Assembly: GCF_038051945.1 (NCBI RefSeq)
Contig: NZ_CP150302.1
Span: 3,534,001-3,598,000 of the forward strand
Source of the DNA: Paenibacillus sp. FSL H3-0469
Lineage (GTDB): Bacteria; Bacillota; Bacilli; Paenibacillales; Paenibacillaceae
Length of the DNA stretch: 64,000 bases
Reading direction: 5' to 3'
The position numbers and the translations under genes were made by a program. Below, piece after piece: positions 9,146 through 18,383 of the stretch. The notes beneath the pieces are model-generated. The model worked only from the letters and a program-made list of their open reading frames with translations. It ran no database searches and had not been told where the DNA came from. Within the stretch, counting starts at the first letter, position 1. Each line of letters starts with the position of its first letter.

Positions 9146-10486
9146 TTACACCAGCTCGCGCTGAACCACTTCAACAATCTGCCCTACAAAAAGATCCAGC
9201 TCCGCCTTATCCGGCCCTTCGGCCATTACACGGATCAGCGGCTCGGTTCCCGAAGGACGCACCAGGACACGCCCGTTGTCGCCCAGCTTGCTTTCCACTT
9301 CTATGATCGCGGCCTCAATGGCCGGATTGTTCGGATAATTGGTTTTGTCCTGCACACGCACATTGACCAGTACCTGCGGATATTTAGTCATCATGGACTT
9401 CAGTGTGCTTAGCTTTTTGCCGGAGGACTTCATGGTATTCACCAGTTGAATCGCAGTCAGAATTCCGTCACCCGTAGTATTATAGTCCAGGAAAATCACA
9501 TGGCCGGATTGCTCCCCGCCCAGATTATAGCCGCCGCGGCGCATCTCTTCCATGACATAACGGTCGCCGACCGCGGTCTTCGCCGTATTCAGCGCCAGCT
9601 TCTCTGTTGCCTTGTAGAACCCGATGTTGCTCATTACTGTAGATACAATAGTGCCATCCTTCAGCTTCCCTGCACGGTTCATCGCATCCCCGCAAATGCA
9701 GAGAATGAAGTCGCCGTCCACCTCGTCGCCGTTCTCATCGATAGCAATCAGGCGGTCCGCATCCCCGTCAAAAGCAAGCCCCAGATCCGCACCATGGCGC
9801 AGCACCTCTGCACGCAGAGTCTCCGGGTGTGTGGAGCCGAAGCCGTCATTGATATTAAGCCCGTCCGGCTCTGCCCCAATGGCAATCACTTCCGCACCCA
9901 GTTCCTTGAACAGACGCGGTGCCAGCTCATAGGCTGAACCGTGTGCACAGTCGAGCACTACCTTCATCCCCTTGAAGGTCTGGTCGATGGTTGTCTTTAG
10001 ATACTCCAGATAGAGATATTTCGCTTGATCATCTGCCCGCAGTGTGCCCAGACCAGCTCCCACCGGACGCGGCAGCTCATCCTGCTCGGCATCCATCAGC
10101 TCCTCAATGCGCAGCTCTGTTTCGTCTGTCAGCTTGAAGCCGTCTCCGCCGAAGAACTTAATTCCGTTATCTTCCACCGGATTATGTGAAGCAGAGATCA
10201 TCACTCCGGCATCCGCCTGGAGCAGTCTTGTGATATAAGCAACAGCCGGGGTAGAGACTACACCCAGACGGATTACATCCGCCCCAATGGACAACAATCC
10301 GGCAATCAGTGCCGATTCCAGCATCGGACCGGAAATCCGTGTATCCATCCCGATGACCACCTTAGGCTTTTCCACATTTCCTGCCAGCACATACCCCCCG
10401 CACCGTCCAATACTGTAGGCCATTTCTGCTGTTAATTCACGGTTAGCCACCCCGCGTACGCCATCTGTTCCGAAATACTTACCCAT
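9146..10486 (-). CDS. glmM: Phosphoglucosamine mutase
   Basis: A 446-residue mutase converting glucosamine-6-phosphate to glucosamine-1-phosphate for UDP-GlcNAc synthesis. The N-terminus [15 protein letters not shown] is diagnostic. The phosphoserine loop is [10 protein letters not shown] (near residue 100), the Mg site DGDADR (near 240), and the C-terminal phosphate loop [15 protein letters not shown] 10486 follows AAAGGAG. It is third in the cdaA-cdaR-glmM order conserved in Bacillota, where GlmM can bind and inhibit CdaA; that interaction is family knowledge, not visible here. Confidence 0.97.
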   Translation of the reverse strand: MGKYFGTDGVRGVANRELTAEMAYSIGRCGGYVLAGNVEKPKVVIGMDTRISGPMLESALIAGLLSIGADVIRLGVVSTPAVAYITRLLQADAGVMISASHNPVEDNGIKFFGGDGFKLTDETELRIEELMDAEQDELPRPVGAGLGTLRADDQAKYLYLEYLKTTIDQTFKGMKVVLDCAHGSAYELAPRLFKELGAEVIAIGAEPDGLNINDGFGSTHPETLRAEVLRHGADLGLAFDGDADRLIAIDENGDEVDGDFILCICGDAMNRAGKLKDGTIVSTVMSNIGFYKATEKLALNTAKTAVGDRYVMEEMRRGGYNLGGEQSGHVIFLDYNTTGDGILTAIQLVNTMKSSGKKLSTLKSMMTKYPQVLVNVRVQDKTNYPNNPAIEAAIIEVESKLGDNGRVLVRPSGTEPLIRVMAEGPDKAELDLFVGQIVEVVQRELV

Positions 10487-10597
10487 CTTATTTTCTCCTT
10501 TGTGAATACGCTGCTTCAGCTTAATAAATTATAGTATGAATGATTCAATAATTCGTGTATGTCAGGTGCTCATATAGACTCGTACATGACCGGAAAA

Positions 10598-12049
10598 TTA
10601 CGTTCCGCCCGTACTGTTGGCATTATTCCCGCTTGCGGGCGGCGTCGGTTCAGCCTCCGGCGGAATATGTGTCGGCGTCGGGGTCTCCTCTATGATCTCG
10701 CCGGTATGCTCCGGGGTTGGCTCTACGAGCGTCTCGTCCCCGGATGCAGGCTCAGCACTGGGCTCCGGCGTAGGCGTCGGGATAGGGCTGCTGTCCGGCG
10801 CGGCAGTCGCAGCCGGAGCAGCAGGCGCTACCAGCTCAACCTTCGCAACAAGCTGCGAGGCGGTATTCTGCAGGGTAATGAACCGGGGGAGCGACACTTG
10901 CAGCGTGACATCGTAAACGCCAGCCGTAAGCCCACCGGCATCTGCAACTACGCTGATACTATCCTGGTCGAGCTGATCCAGCAGCGTTGGCGCACCTGAT
11001 ATGGTCAGATCCATAGTGGCGCTTCCAGGATCTATGATACGGGCTGTCAGCCCGCTGCTGACGCCCTCCAGCTTAATGGGGACAGCAGAGAGGGTCCGCT
11101 GGGTAATCTCCGCCGCAGAGACCGCTACAGTCATTGCCGCAGGCTCAATCTTGCCGGTGCCCTCCGGCGGCTTAAGCTCCAGCTTCATCTGCTCTGTACC
11201 AGCATTCTTGATAGCGCTCAAATCCAGTACAGCCTCATACGAGGATAAGGTCTTAAGGGTCTCAGCACTGCCGTACACCGTTACCATATCCTGTTCAGGC
11301 GTTACCCTGGACAGCACCAGTGAGCCGGGCAGACTGCCGGTGAAGCTGATGTCCAGCGGCAAGGTTTTGGACGGGAGGGTAACAGGCACTTCCACCGCTA
11401 CTGTAGAGGGTTCAATGACCGCATCCTCCAGCACATTCCCCTTACTATCCAGAGCGAAGAGCTTCAGCCTTTTCTCGCTAAAAGTCTCATTCTGCCCGTC
11501 CAGCTCCACCTTCCCCTGCACCTTCGCTACCCGTCCAAGATCACTTGCCGGAAGGGTAACCTCCACCGATTCCGGGTCAATTACAGGACTGCCTACTTCA
11601 TAGCCTGCTGCCGGCTCTCCCATAATATTCAGCGAGACGGGAAAAGACTTGGTCGTCCGCGGCTCTATATGCACATTCACCTGATTCGGGACCATAGCTT
11701 CCAGGGTGACACCACTCGGAGTCGAATACATCAGCGGAAGCGTGTTATCGCCGGGCTTCACATCCTTCAGATCCAGCCATACCCGATAAGCATCGGAGAA
11801 CTTATAGGTCAGATCAGACTTTTTGCCCATTACCTCCATCCTGACGCTATCCACATCCTTGGTCAGTACATACTTCTCACTGTCGAAGCCTTCAATCTCC
11901 ACTTTGACATTCTCAATCGTCTTCGATTCGTTATTAACCGTAGTCTGGTACGTTGGCGCTGTATCCACATGCACAATGGTCCACAGAATAATCCCTAGAG
12001 CCAAGGCAAGGATCTTGTTGAAGTTGTTATTCTTCATCCACTTATCCAT
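10598..12049 (-). CDS. cdaR: CdaA regulatory protein CdaR (YbbR-domain protein)
   Basis: A 483-residue membrane-anchored protein: one N-terminal TM segment (about 12-30, ILALALGIILWTIV), then an extracytoplasmic stretch of about four YbbR domains (about 45-400). The last 75 residues are a Pro/Thr/Glu-rich tail ending in a low-complexity Asn/Gly segment, which probably reaches into the wall. It modulates the diadenylate cyclase CdaA. Its start overlaps the cdaA stop by 8 nt, indicating translational coupling. Whether the tail has a function is unknown. Confidence 0.93.
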   Translation of the reverse strand: MDKWMKNNNFNKILALALGIILWTIVHVDTAPTYQTTVNNESKTIENVKVEIEGFDSEKYVLTKDVDSVRMEVMGKKSDLTYKFSDAYRVWLDLKDVKPGDNTLPLMYSTPSGVTLEAMVPNQVNVHIEPRTTKSFPVSLNIMGEPAAGYEVGSPVIDPESVEVTLPASDLGRVAKVQGKVELDGQNETFSEKRLKLFALDSKGNVLEDAVIEPSTVAVEVPVTLPSKTLPLDISFTGSLPGSLVLSRVTPEQDMVTVYGSAETLKTLSSYEAVLDLSAIKNAGTEQMKLELKPPEGTGKIEPAAMTVAVSAAEITQRTLSAVPIKLEGVSSGLTARIIDPGSATMDLTISGAPTLLDQLDQDSISVVADAGGLTAGVYDVTLQVSLPRFITLQNTASQLVAKVELVAPAAPAATAAPDSSPIPTPTPEPSAEPASGDETLVEPTPEHTGEIIEETPTPTHIPPEAEPTPPASGNNANSTGGT

Positions 12050-12875
12050 TGTCTTTATTCCCCCTCCGTCTCCAGAAAGCAGAGCTCTTCTCCATCAGGG
12101 GCGAGCTGCTTGCACTCAGCTCTTGGTGCAGCTTCGAGATCAGGGATTCTTCCTTGATATCCCGGACAATTTGTCCATTAATGGCCAGTGAGATCTGCCC
12201 CGTCTCCTCGGAGACGACCACAGACACCGAGTCTGCTACCTCGCTGATACCTATGGCGGCACGGTGCCGGGTTCCCAGCTCCTTGCTGATGAACGGATTC
12301 TCAGAGAGCGGCAGGTAACAGGCCGCCGCAGCAATCTGGCTTCCCTGCATAATCAGCGCCCCGTCATGCAGCGGCGTGTTGGGAATGAAGATATTAATCA
12401 GCAGCTCCGAGCTGACCTCAGAACGCATGGCAATCCCTGATTCCGTATATTCATTAAGCCCCGTAGCCCGTTCAAATACGATCAATGCCCCGATTTTACG
12501 GACAGCAAGATAATTCACGGCTTTAATCACTTCGCCGATTAATTTGCTGATCTCCTCATCGCTCTCCGCATTCCGCCCGAAGAACTTGCCCCGGCCCAGC
12601 TGTTCCAGCCCCCGCCGCAGCTCCGGCTGAAAAATAATAAAGATCGCAAACACCCCGAACGTAAACATCTGGTTCATCAGCCATTTCAGCGTGTATAAGT
12701 CGAGAAGCGTACTGCCGCCCCAGATCACGACCAGCACCAGAATCCCCTTCAGCAGCTGAACCGCCCGCGTCCCGCGCACCATATTGAGCACTTTATAGAT
12801 AATGTAGCTGACAATTAGAATATCGATTATATCTTTAATGGATTCTTTCCATGTAAGGTCAGTAAAGTAGCTCAT
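12042..12875 (-). CDS. cdaA: Diadenylate cyclase CdaA (c-di-AMP synthase)
   Basis: A 277-residue membrane enzyme making c-di-AMP from two ATP. Three TM helices lie within about 10-80, followed by the DisA_N catalytic domain (about 95-240). Signature motifs are LHDGALIMQ (DGA) and GTRHRAAIGISE (RHR). C-di-AMP controls K+ and osmolyte uptake and wall integrity in Bacillota. It lies between rsiW and cdaR, the same order as in B. subtilis. Confidence 0.96.
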   Translation of the reverse strand: MSYFTDLTWKESIKDIIDILIVSYIIYKVLNMVRGTRAVQLLKGILVLVVIWGGSTLLDLYTLKWLMNQMFTFGVFAIFIIFQPELRRGLEQLGRGKFFGRNAESDEEISKLIGEVIKAVNYLAVRKIGALIVFERATGLNEYTESGIAMRSEVSSELLINIFIPNTPLHDGALIMQGSQIAAAACYLPLSENPFISKELGTRHRAAIGISEVADSVSVVVSEETGQISLAINGQIVRDIKEESLISKLHQELSASSSPLMEKSSAFWRRRGNKDNG

Positions 12876-13018
12876 GGCCGAAAACCCCCGTCATTTCAAA
12901 TTAGCTGGGTTTATGTAAATTGTCTGTTAAGTTTGAATCTTATTCTAGGTTATAACGTTACGCCTCCGGTTGCAAGTTTAGCGGCTGGTAAATTGAAGAA
13001 CCTGTAATTTCAGGCAAC

Positions 13019-13051
13019 AAAAAAGCGCCATCTTTCCGGAAAAAGAGGCGC
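13019..13051 (-). terminator. Terminator after rsiW
   Basis: On the minus strand GCGCC-loop-GGCGC, with an inner CTTT/AAAG extension, is followed by TTTTTT. It separates sigW-rsiW from cdaAR. Confidence 0.85.
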
Positions 13052-13086
13052 AAATGAGTTATCTGCTACAAGCGACCAACATTTAG

Positions 13087-13701
13087 CTATCGGTAGGCAA
13101 CTTCAGAGAACATGTTCGTCACTTTATACCAGATCCAGCTTACTGCTTGGTCTATACTTTTGACTTGCCCGGAGATATGGGCGGTTGAAGCCTGATACAG
13201 AGAACCGTCGATCACCGTTACGTTCCCGTTGACTTCCCCGTAGACTTGAGTCTTACCGTTCTCCACCGTCAGATCACCGGAGATAATTTTGCCGGAGGGT
13301 ACAATCACCGTATTCCCCTTGATCACAACCTGGTCGAGGTCTGCCCCTCTAACCACAAGCTGCCGATCCTGATTCCAAAAGGTTACGGAGCTCATCAGCA
13401 TCACAAGAATGAACATGGACGCCGCCGTCAGAGCCGGATGTCTCTTGATCCAGGTGATGAAGGCTCTTTCCTTCTTGGGTTTCGGTAATGAATCCATAAT
13501 CCGGCTAACCATATCCTCCGAGGCCACAGGTGCCTGGTGCATCAGGGAAAACATCAGCATATCGGTCTGTTCCAGTTCTTTGAACCTCGCACGGCACTCC
13601 GTACAGGATAAAAGATGCTCCTTCAATTCCCTCTGCTGCAGGTCGGGCAAGTCGTCATCCAGGTAGTCGTGCATCATAGAGACGGCCAGTTTGCATTCCA
13701 T
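13087..13701 (-). CDS. rsiW: Anti-sigma-W factor RsiW
   Basis: A 204-residue single-pass membrane anti-sigma factor. ATG 13701 follows AAGGA; the in-frame ATG at 13719 lacks a ribosome binding site. A zinc-finger anti-sigma domain (about 1-50) contains HLLSCTEC, the H-x3-C-x2-C motif. A TM segment at about 105-125 is followed by an extracytoplasmic region of about 75 residues with short beta repeats (VVIKGNTVIVPSG, LTVENGKTQVYGEVNG) resembling polymer-forming/bactofilin-like repeats. Known role: sequesters SigW and is degraded by regulated proteolysis upon envelope stress. It lies about 80 nt after sigW. Confidence 0.92.
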   Translation of the reverse strand: MECKLAVSMMHDYLDDDLPDLQQRELKEHLLSCTECRARFKELEQTDMLMFSLMHQAPVASEDMVSRIMDSLPKPKKERAFITWIKRHPALTAASMFILVMLMSSVTFWNQDRQLVVRGADLDQVVIKGNTVIVPSGKIISGDLTVENGKTQVYGEVNGNVTVIDGSLYQASTAHISGQVKSIDQAVSWIWYKVTNMFSEVAYR

Positions 13702-13800
13702 AGGAGCCAATCCTTTCATACGTGCTAATTTAGTGCATAAGACTTGCTTAACTTACATACGTCCCTGCCCTGCAGGAGTTTCATAAAAAATAATCTATTT

Positions 13801-14367
13801 TTACAATTTGGGTCCTAACTTCTTACGCAAAAACTCACGGCCCCGGTGCACCCGGGTCTTGATCGTCGTTACAGGCATATCCAGCACATCGCCGATCTCC
13901 TGAAGTGACAAATCCTGCAGATACCGCAGAATCATCACCGACCTGTACTTAACGGGCAGGCTGTCGATGGCTTCATAGATGAGTCTCTGTGTCTCCGAGA
14001 GCAGCAGTTCCGTCTCCGGTGTCACATTATCGCTCGGAATCATCGAATACCCGTCAATCCCCTCCTGGTCGTTCATCTCGGCATCCAGGGAATAGGTCGG
14101 GCGCCGCTTACGCAGCCGGTCAATGCAGAGGTTCGTGCCAATCCGGTAGATCCATGTCGAGAACTTCTGCTTATCATCATACCTGTCCAGATTTCTGTAG
14201 ACGCGCAAAAAAGTCTCCTGAACAACATCCTCCGCCTCATGACGGTTATTCAGCATACGGTAAGCCAAATGATAAATTTTGTCTTTATATAGTTCCACAA
14301 GCTCGGCAAATGCCCTTTGGTCACCCTTCAGGGCGAGCTTTGTCAGTCTGCCTTCCAGATTCTCCAC
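13801..14367 (-). CDS. sigW: ECF RNA polymerase sigma factor SigW
   Basis: A 188-residue ECF sigma factor. Region 2 (about 20-90) includes EAEDVVQETFLRVYRNLDRY and FSTWIYRIGTNLCIDRLRKR. Region 4 (about 130-185) includes LSLQEIGDVLDMPVTTIKTR. The start is GTG 14367 with GGGGGAG upstream. It is cotranscribed with rsiW. I looked for the autoregulatory TGAAAC/CGTA promoter upstream and did not find a clear match. Known regulon: antimicrobial and envelope stress. Confidence 0.95.
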   Translation of the reverse strand: MENLEGRLTKLALKGDQRAFAELVELYKDKIYHLAYRMLNNRHEAEDVVQETFLRVYRNLDRYDDKQKFSTWIYRIGTNLCIDRLRKRRPTYSLDAEMNDQEGIDGYSMIPSDNVTPETELLLSETQRLIYEAIDSLPVKYRSVMILRYLQDLSLQEIGDVLDMPVTTIKTRVHRGREFLRKKLGPKL

Positions 14368-14816
14368 CTGTTAACTCCCCCAGACTTGCCGCCCTTGGAC
14401 TGTCAGCTCTTCGAAGACCACGGTACAAGCATTTAAATCGTAAATCATGTGTGTTCAAAAATCAAGGTTTGTATTGTTACCTTCTATATAATGTGCTGGA
14501 AAAGCTTCTGCCGGGCTGCTGGCGGCTGATCGCAGCAGGAACCCCCTGGCGGCTGATTAGTCGGGGGCTGCGCAGAACATTTGGACTTCCGGTCGCTGTT
14601 ATTGGCAGATTTCCTGATTGGAACCGCAGGCTGCGGTCGAAATCTGCCAATAAAGGCGAACGCTATCGCTCCTGCAGTTCCAAATTTCCGCTCCGCCCCC
14701 TCCATCAGCCTGGGTTCCCCTACTACAGCTTTTCTTGTTGCCCAAAGTATATCTCAGGCAACAATGGGGTGGGGCATGGGCTCGGCCGTGCCTGTGGCTC
14801 CCGGCCTCCTTGAACG
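14368..14816. other. Gene-free region upstream of sigW
   Basis: About 450 bp without a credible gene. It holds the sigW leader, a direct repeat TGGCGGCTGAT around 14519-14560, and the long palindromic element at 14579-14687. The rest shows no recognisable feature. Confidence 0.6.
14579..14687. repeat. Palindromic intergenic element (possible MITE/REP-like repeat)
   Basis: A perfect 15-bp inverted repeat (14599-14613 and 14639-14653, core TTATTGGCAGATTTC) encloses ACCGCA-GGC-TGCGGT. TTTGGA boxes recur near both outer ends (14579 and about 14680). A structure this long exceeds a simple terminator and has no U-tract. Whether it is repeated in the genome cannot be seen here. Confidence 0.5.
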
Positions 14817-14859
14817 ACAAAAACCCCGTCCCTCCTCTAGCTAAGAGGCGAACGGGGTT
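14817..14859 (-). terminator. Terminator downstream of ppc
   Basis: On the minus strand AACCCCGT (14859-14852) pairs with ACGGGGTT (14829-14822), with an inner CCTCT/AGAGG stem, and is followed by TTTTTG. Confidence 0.85.
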
Positions 14860-14873
14860 GAAGAACAACGACT

Positions 14874-14974
14874 TCAAAATCTTAAAGCGGCTTCGCCGAC
14901 TTTGAAAATCAAAACCTTAAAGCGGCTTCGCCCACTTTGAGATCAAAACCTTAAAGCGGCTTCGCCGACTTTTT
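14874..14974. repeat. Three tandem 32-bp hairpin repeats between ppc and its terminator
   Basis: Copies at 14874-14905, 14909-14940 and 14943-14974 share the core CTTAAAGCGGCTTCGCC. The first and third can fold as CGGC-TTC-GCCG flanked by AAAG/CTTT; the middle copy has one change (GCCC). They lie in the 3' untranslated part of the ppc transcript. Confidence 0.75.
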
Positions 14975-15009
14975 AGATCAAGATCGTCAGAGCGAGTGCT
15001 CACAAAGCA

Positions 15010-17802
15010 TCAGCCGGTATTCCGAAGACCGGCTGCAATACCATTGATCGTGAGCAGCACTTCGCGCAGCAGCTCAGCGTCATCCCCCTCAGCCTCACGC
15101 AGGGCGCGAAGCTCAGCGAGGAGCTGAACCTGCAGGTAGCTGAGCGGATCGACATACGGATTACGCAGGCGGATGGATTCCTGAATGACCGGAACATTAT
15201 CCAGAATATCCTGCTGGCCGGTGATCTGAAGGATCAGCTCGGAGGTCAGCTTGAACTCGGCCTCGATTTGACCGAAGATTCGCGCACGCGCCTCCTCGTT
15301 CTTACCCATGCCGGCGTATTCCTTAGCGATGACAAGATCCGCCTTCGCAATAGCCATCTGCAGCGTATCGATCAGGGTCGTGAAGAATGAGAAGTTGGCA
15401 TACATATGCTGCATGATCTTCATATTCTCTTCCTTGCCCTCATAGAAGCTCTGCAGACCGGTTCCGGCGGCATACCATGCCGGAAGCAGATAACGGCTCT
15501 GCGTCCAAGCGAATACCCAAGGAATTGCACGCAGGTCCTCGAAGCGCTCGCTGTTCTTCCGCTTCGAAGGGCGTGAGCCGATATTCAGCTCGCCTACCTC
15601 CGGTAGCGGCGTGGACTCTTTGAAGTACGTAAGGAAATCCGGATCACGGAAGATCAGATCCTGATATTTATTCAGCGAGACTTCAGAGATGCGGGCAATA
15701 ATCTCATCCCACTTAGCTTCGTACAGATCCGTCTGCGGCGTTTTGGCATGAATAGCCGCCGTGATCAGCGCAGATGTTGCCTGCTCCAGACTGCGGTAAG
15801 CAATGCCTTTCATCGAATACCGGGAAGAGATAACCTCACCCTGCTCAGTAATCTTAATCCCGCCGCCGATGGTGGAAGCCGGCTGGGCCAGAATACTCCG
15901 GTTGAGCGGCATACCGCCGCGTCCGAGTGCGCCGCCCCGTCCGTGGAAGAACTTCAGCTTAATACCGAACTCATCGGCAGTTGCTGTAATCTCTTTCAAG
16001 GCCACACGCAGCTCCCAGTTCGCTGTAACCACACCGCCGTCTTTATTACTATCGGAATACCCCAGCATGATCTCCTGGAGATCATTCATCGCTCTGACTG
16101 CATCGCGGTAGATCGGCATGTTGAGCAGCGTACGCATAATCTGCGGCGCATCATGCAGGTCGTCAATCGTCTCGAACAGCGGCACCGCCTGCAGAGTACA
16201 GACTACCGTACCGTCGTTGTCTTTGCGGAACAAGCCGACTTCCTTGGAGAAGACCATAACCTCCAGAATATCGCTTGCCGCCTCCGCCATACTGATCAGA
16301 TAGCTAGTGATGCACTGCTTGCCGTATTCCTCCTGCGCCTCATAAATCGCACGGTATACCGCCAGGCATTCCTCTGTCCCTTCACTATAGGACTGGTAAG
16401 GGGAAGTCAGCGGACGCGGATCATTCAACAGTTTCTCCAGCAGCACAATCTTCTCTTGCTCCGACAGCTTGGAATAATCCGGCGTAACATTCATCTTAGC
16501 CAGAACCTCTGTCATTGCATTCTCATGCTCCTGGCTGTGCTGGCGGACATCCAGTGTAGAGGTGTGGAAGCCGAACAGCTCCACCTGACGAATCAGCTTC
16601 TTAATGTAGGTATCTGCTACATAATCGGCATAGTGATGCCGCAGGCTGCGGTCAATCACGTTCAGGTCGTCGATGAATTGCGCCGGAGATGCGTAGCGCT
16701 CTGGTGTTCCTTTTTTCTCATCGTCCAGCACATTCTGGGTCTTCGAGATCATATAGCTGAGCTTAATCCGGTAAGGCTCGTTATCATTACGCCAGGCATC
16801 GACCCGGTTGAGATTGATAATATTCCGGTCTGCCTCAATGGATTCCAGCAGCTCCGGCGTCACATTCACAATGCTTGTACTAAAGCTGAGATACTGCATC
16901 AGCTCGCGCATAATACGCTGGTATTCACGAATAGCCAGCTTGCGCTGCAGACGGAGGGTCTGTAAGGTAACGGCTGCCTTCACTGAAGGGTTGCCGTCTC
17001 GGTCTCCCCCGATCCATGAACCGAAACGCAAATAGGTCGGCACATGCCAGTTCTGGCCCGGATAATATTTGCTCAGACAACGCTCAAGCTCCTGATATAC
17101 ATCCGGCAGCACTTCAAAAATCGTCTCATGGAAGTAATACATCCCGTTACGCACTTCATCCAGCACTGTAGGCTTGCGGTCACGGAGTTCATCAGTCTGC
17201 CACAAGGTAATTACCTCATTCAGCAGCTTCTCCCGGAGCTGTTCGCGTTCGCGGAAGGTTAACGTCGGATTATCCAAGCCCATGACGTCGTCGGAGATCC
17301 GTTTGTGGATATCGAGAATCGCACGGCGCATAGCTTCTGTAGGATGAGCGGTCATAACCAGCTCGAGTGACATGCCGCTCATGATCTCAAGAACCTCTTC
17401 GTGGGAGAATTCCCGTTCGCGAAGCTCCTGAACCGCGCTCTCAATCGACCCCGGTTGTACCGTCTCCCCGGCAGAACGTTCGTAGTCGCGTTTACGGCGA
17501 ATGCGGTGGTTCTGTTCGGCGATATTCACCAGTTGGAAATAAATAGCGAACGCGCGGATTACCTGATGGCGATTCTCCGGGTCCAGTGAGCTGATCAGCT
17601 CTTTAAATTCATTGTGCAGTTCAGGCAAAAACAGTGAGCGCAGCGATTTGCTGGTCTCCCGGATCTTCTCCACGATATCCAGCAGTTCGTTGCCGCCTTG
17701 GTGTACCAAGACTTCGCCCAGTATGTTCCCCAGGAACCGTACGTCTCGCCGCAGCAGATTGTTGGAGTTGCTTTTGCTAACGGCAGTCGTAAGTTCGGTC
17801 AT
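15010..17802 (-). CDS. ppc: Phosphoenolpyruvate carboxylase
   Basis: A 930-residue, full-length PEPC fixing bicarbonate onto phosphoenolpyruvate to form oxaloacetate, replenishing the TCA cycle. Family motifs: VMTAHPTEAMRRAIL (catalytic His near 156), GSWIGGDRDGNP, GYSDSNKDGG and FFHGRGGALGRGG, and a C-terminal end in RNTG. ATG 17802 follows GGGGGGAG. It sits alone between sigW and the phage-tail locus. I found no clear -35/-10 pair in the AT-rich upstream stretch 17830-18050, although TATAAT is present near 17940. Confidence 0.97.
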   Translation of the reverse strand: MTELTTAVSKSNSNNLLRRDVRFLGNILGEVLVHQGGNELLDIVEKIRETSKSLRSLFLPELHNEFKELISSLDPENRHQVIRAFAIYFQLVNIAEQNHRIRRKRDYERSAGETVQPGSIESAVQELREREFSHEEVLEIMSGMSLELVMTAHPTEAMRRAILDIHKRISDDVMGLDNPTLTFREREQLREKLLNEVITLWQTDELRDRKPTVLDEVRNGMYYFHETIFEVLPDVYQELERCLSKYYPGQNWHVPTYLRFGSWIGGDRDGNPSVKAAVTLQTLRLQRKLAIREYQRIMRELMQYLSFSTSIVNVTPELLESIEADRNIINLNRVDAWRNDNEPYRIKLSYMISKTQNVLDDEKKGTPERYASPAQFIDDLNVIDRSLRHHYADYVADTYIKKLIRQVELFGFHTSTLDVRQHSQEHENAMTEVLAKMNVTPDYSKLSEQEKIVLLEKLLNDPRPLTSPYQSYSEGTEECLAVYRAIYEAQEEYGKQCITSYLISMAEAASDILEVMVFSKEVGLFRKDNDGTVVCTLQAVPLFETIDDLHDAPQIMRTLLNMPIYRDAVRAMNDLQEIMLGYSDSNKDGGVVTANWELRVALKEITATADEFGIKLKFFHGRGGALGRGGMPLNRSILAQPASTIGGGIKITEQGEVISSRYSMKGIAYRSLEQATSALITAAIHAKTPQTDLYEAKWDEIIARISEVSLNKYQDLIFRDPDFLTYFKESTPLPEVGELNIGSRPSKRKNSERFEDLRAIPWVFAWTQSRYLLPAWYAAGTGLQSFYEGKEENMKIMQHMYANFSFFTTLIDTLQMAIAKADLVIAKEYAGMGKNEEARARIFGQIEAEFKLTSELILQITGQQDILDNVPVIQESIRLRNPYVDPLSYLQVQLLAELRALREAEGDDAELLREVLLTINGIAAGLRNTG

Positions 17803-18055
17803 GCTGCTCCCCCCATCCTCTTCCGGATCAATGCTCTTAACATTGTCTATTTGAAAAGCTTTCTACATATCATACAATAAAACAGCCCGGAAATCTTCAA
17901 CTTTATTGCGCGGTAAAGCAGTGCAGTAATTTCGATTATACACTAACCCGGCTATTTATGCAGTCAAAAATAATTATGTAATTCTTCCTATTATATTCTC
18001 TCTTTTATAGGTGTTATATGTAGTAGTTGTGTAAAGTTACATGACGTAAAACGAC

Positions 18056-18082
18056 AAAAAAGCCAGCTCCGCAGAGCCGGCC
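18056..18082 (-). terminator. Terminator of the tail/lysis operon
   Basis: On the minus strand GCCGGCTC-tgcg-GAGCTGGC is followed by TTTTTTG, just beyond the holin stop. Confidence 0.9.
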
Positions 18083-18101
18083 GTTGATTACAGGTTAACT
18101 T

Positions 18102-18383
18102 TTATTTCATTGTGTGTCCTGAGTGGTTGTTGAATGCCAATTCAAATAATCCGGTAGCCGATAACCCCGCCAATCCGCCTGCCCATAGACGCAAGGTCAA
18201 CTCCAGCTGTGTAAAAGGATACGCCGCCGCTCCAACCAGCAGCCCGATGCCTAGTCCAATAAAAGGGATGCTGTTACGCGGCAAATGGGTATTATTTTTG
18301 ATCAGCTGCACTAGGGCAAGAATAAAGACGGACAGAATGGAGGCAAAAGCCAATACATTATCCAACAGTTCGCTGTTCATCAT
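18102..18383 (-). CDS. Holin-like protein (A118/Hol118 type)
   Basis: A 93-residue protein with a hydrophilic start and two to three hydrophobic segments (about 8-28, 40-60, 65-85). The pattern and PRNSIPFIGLGIGLLVG segment recall the Listeria A118 holin family. Its expected role is to form membrane holes at the end of particle assembly so that the endolysin reaches the wall. It overlaps the endolysin stop by 4 nt. It is the last gene of the operon. Confidence 0.75.
   Translation of the reverse strand: MMNSELLDNVLAFASILSVFILALVQLIKNNTHLPRNSIPFIGLGIGLLVGAAAYPFTQLELTLRLWAGGLAGLSATGLFELAFNNHSGHTMK

Noticed and set aside
14368..14470. SigW autoregulatory promoter (TGAAAC / CGTA)
   Set aside because: Only TGAACA with no suitably spaced CGTA was found.
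15748..16965. A 405-codon plus-strand frame antisense to ppc
   Set aside because: Same reason: it mirrors a highly conserved enzyme gene and reads as low-quality protein.
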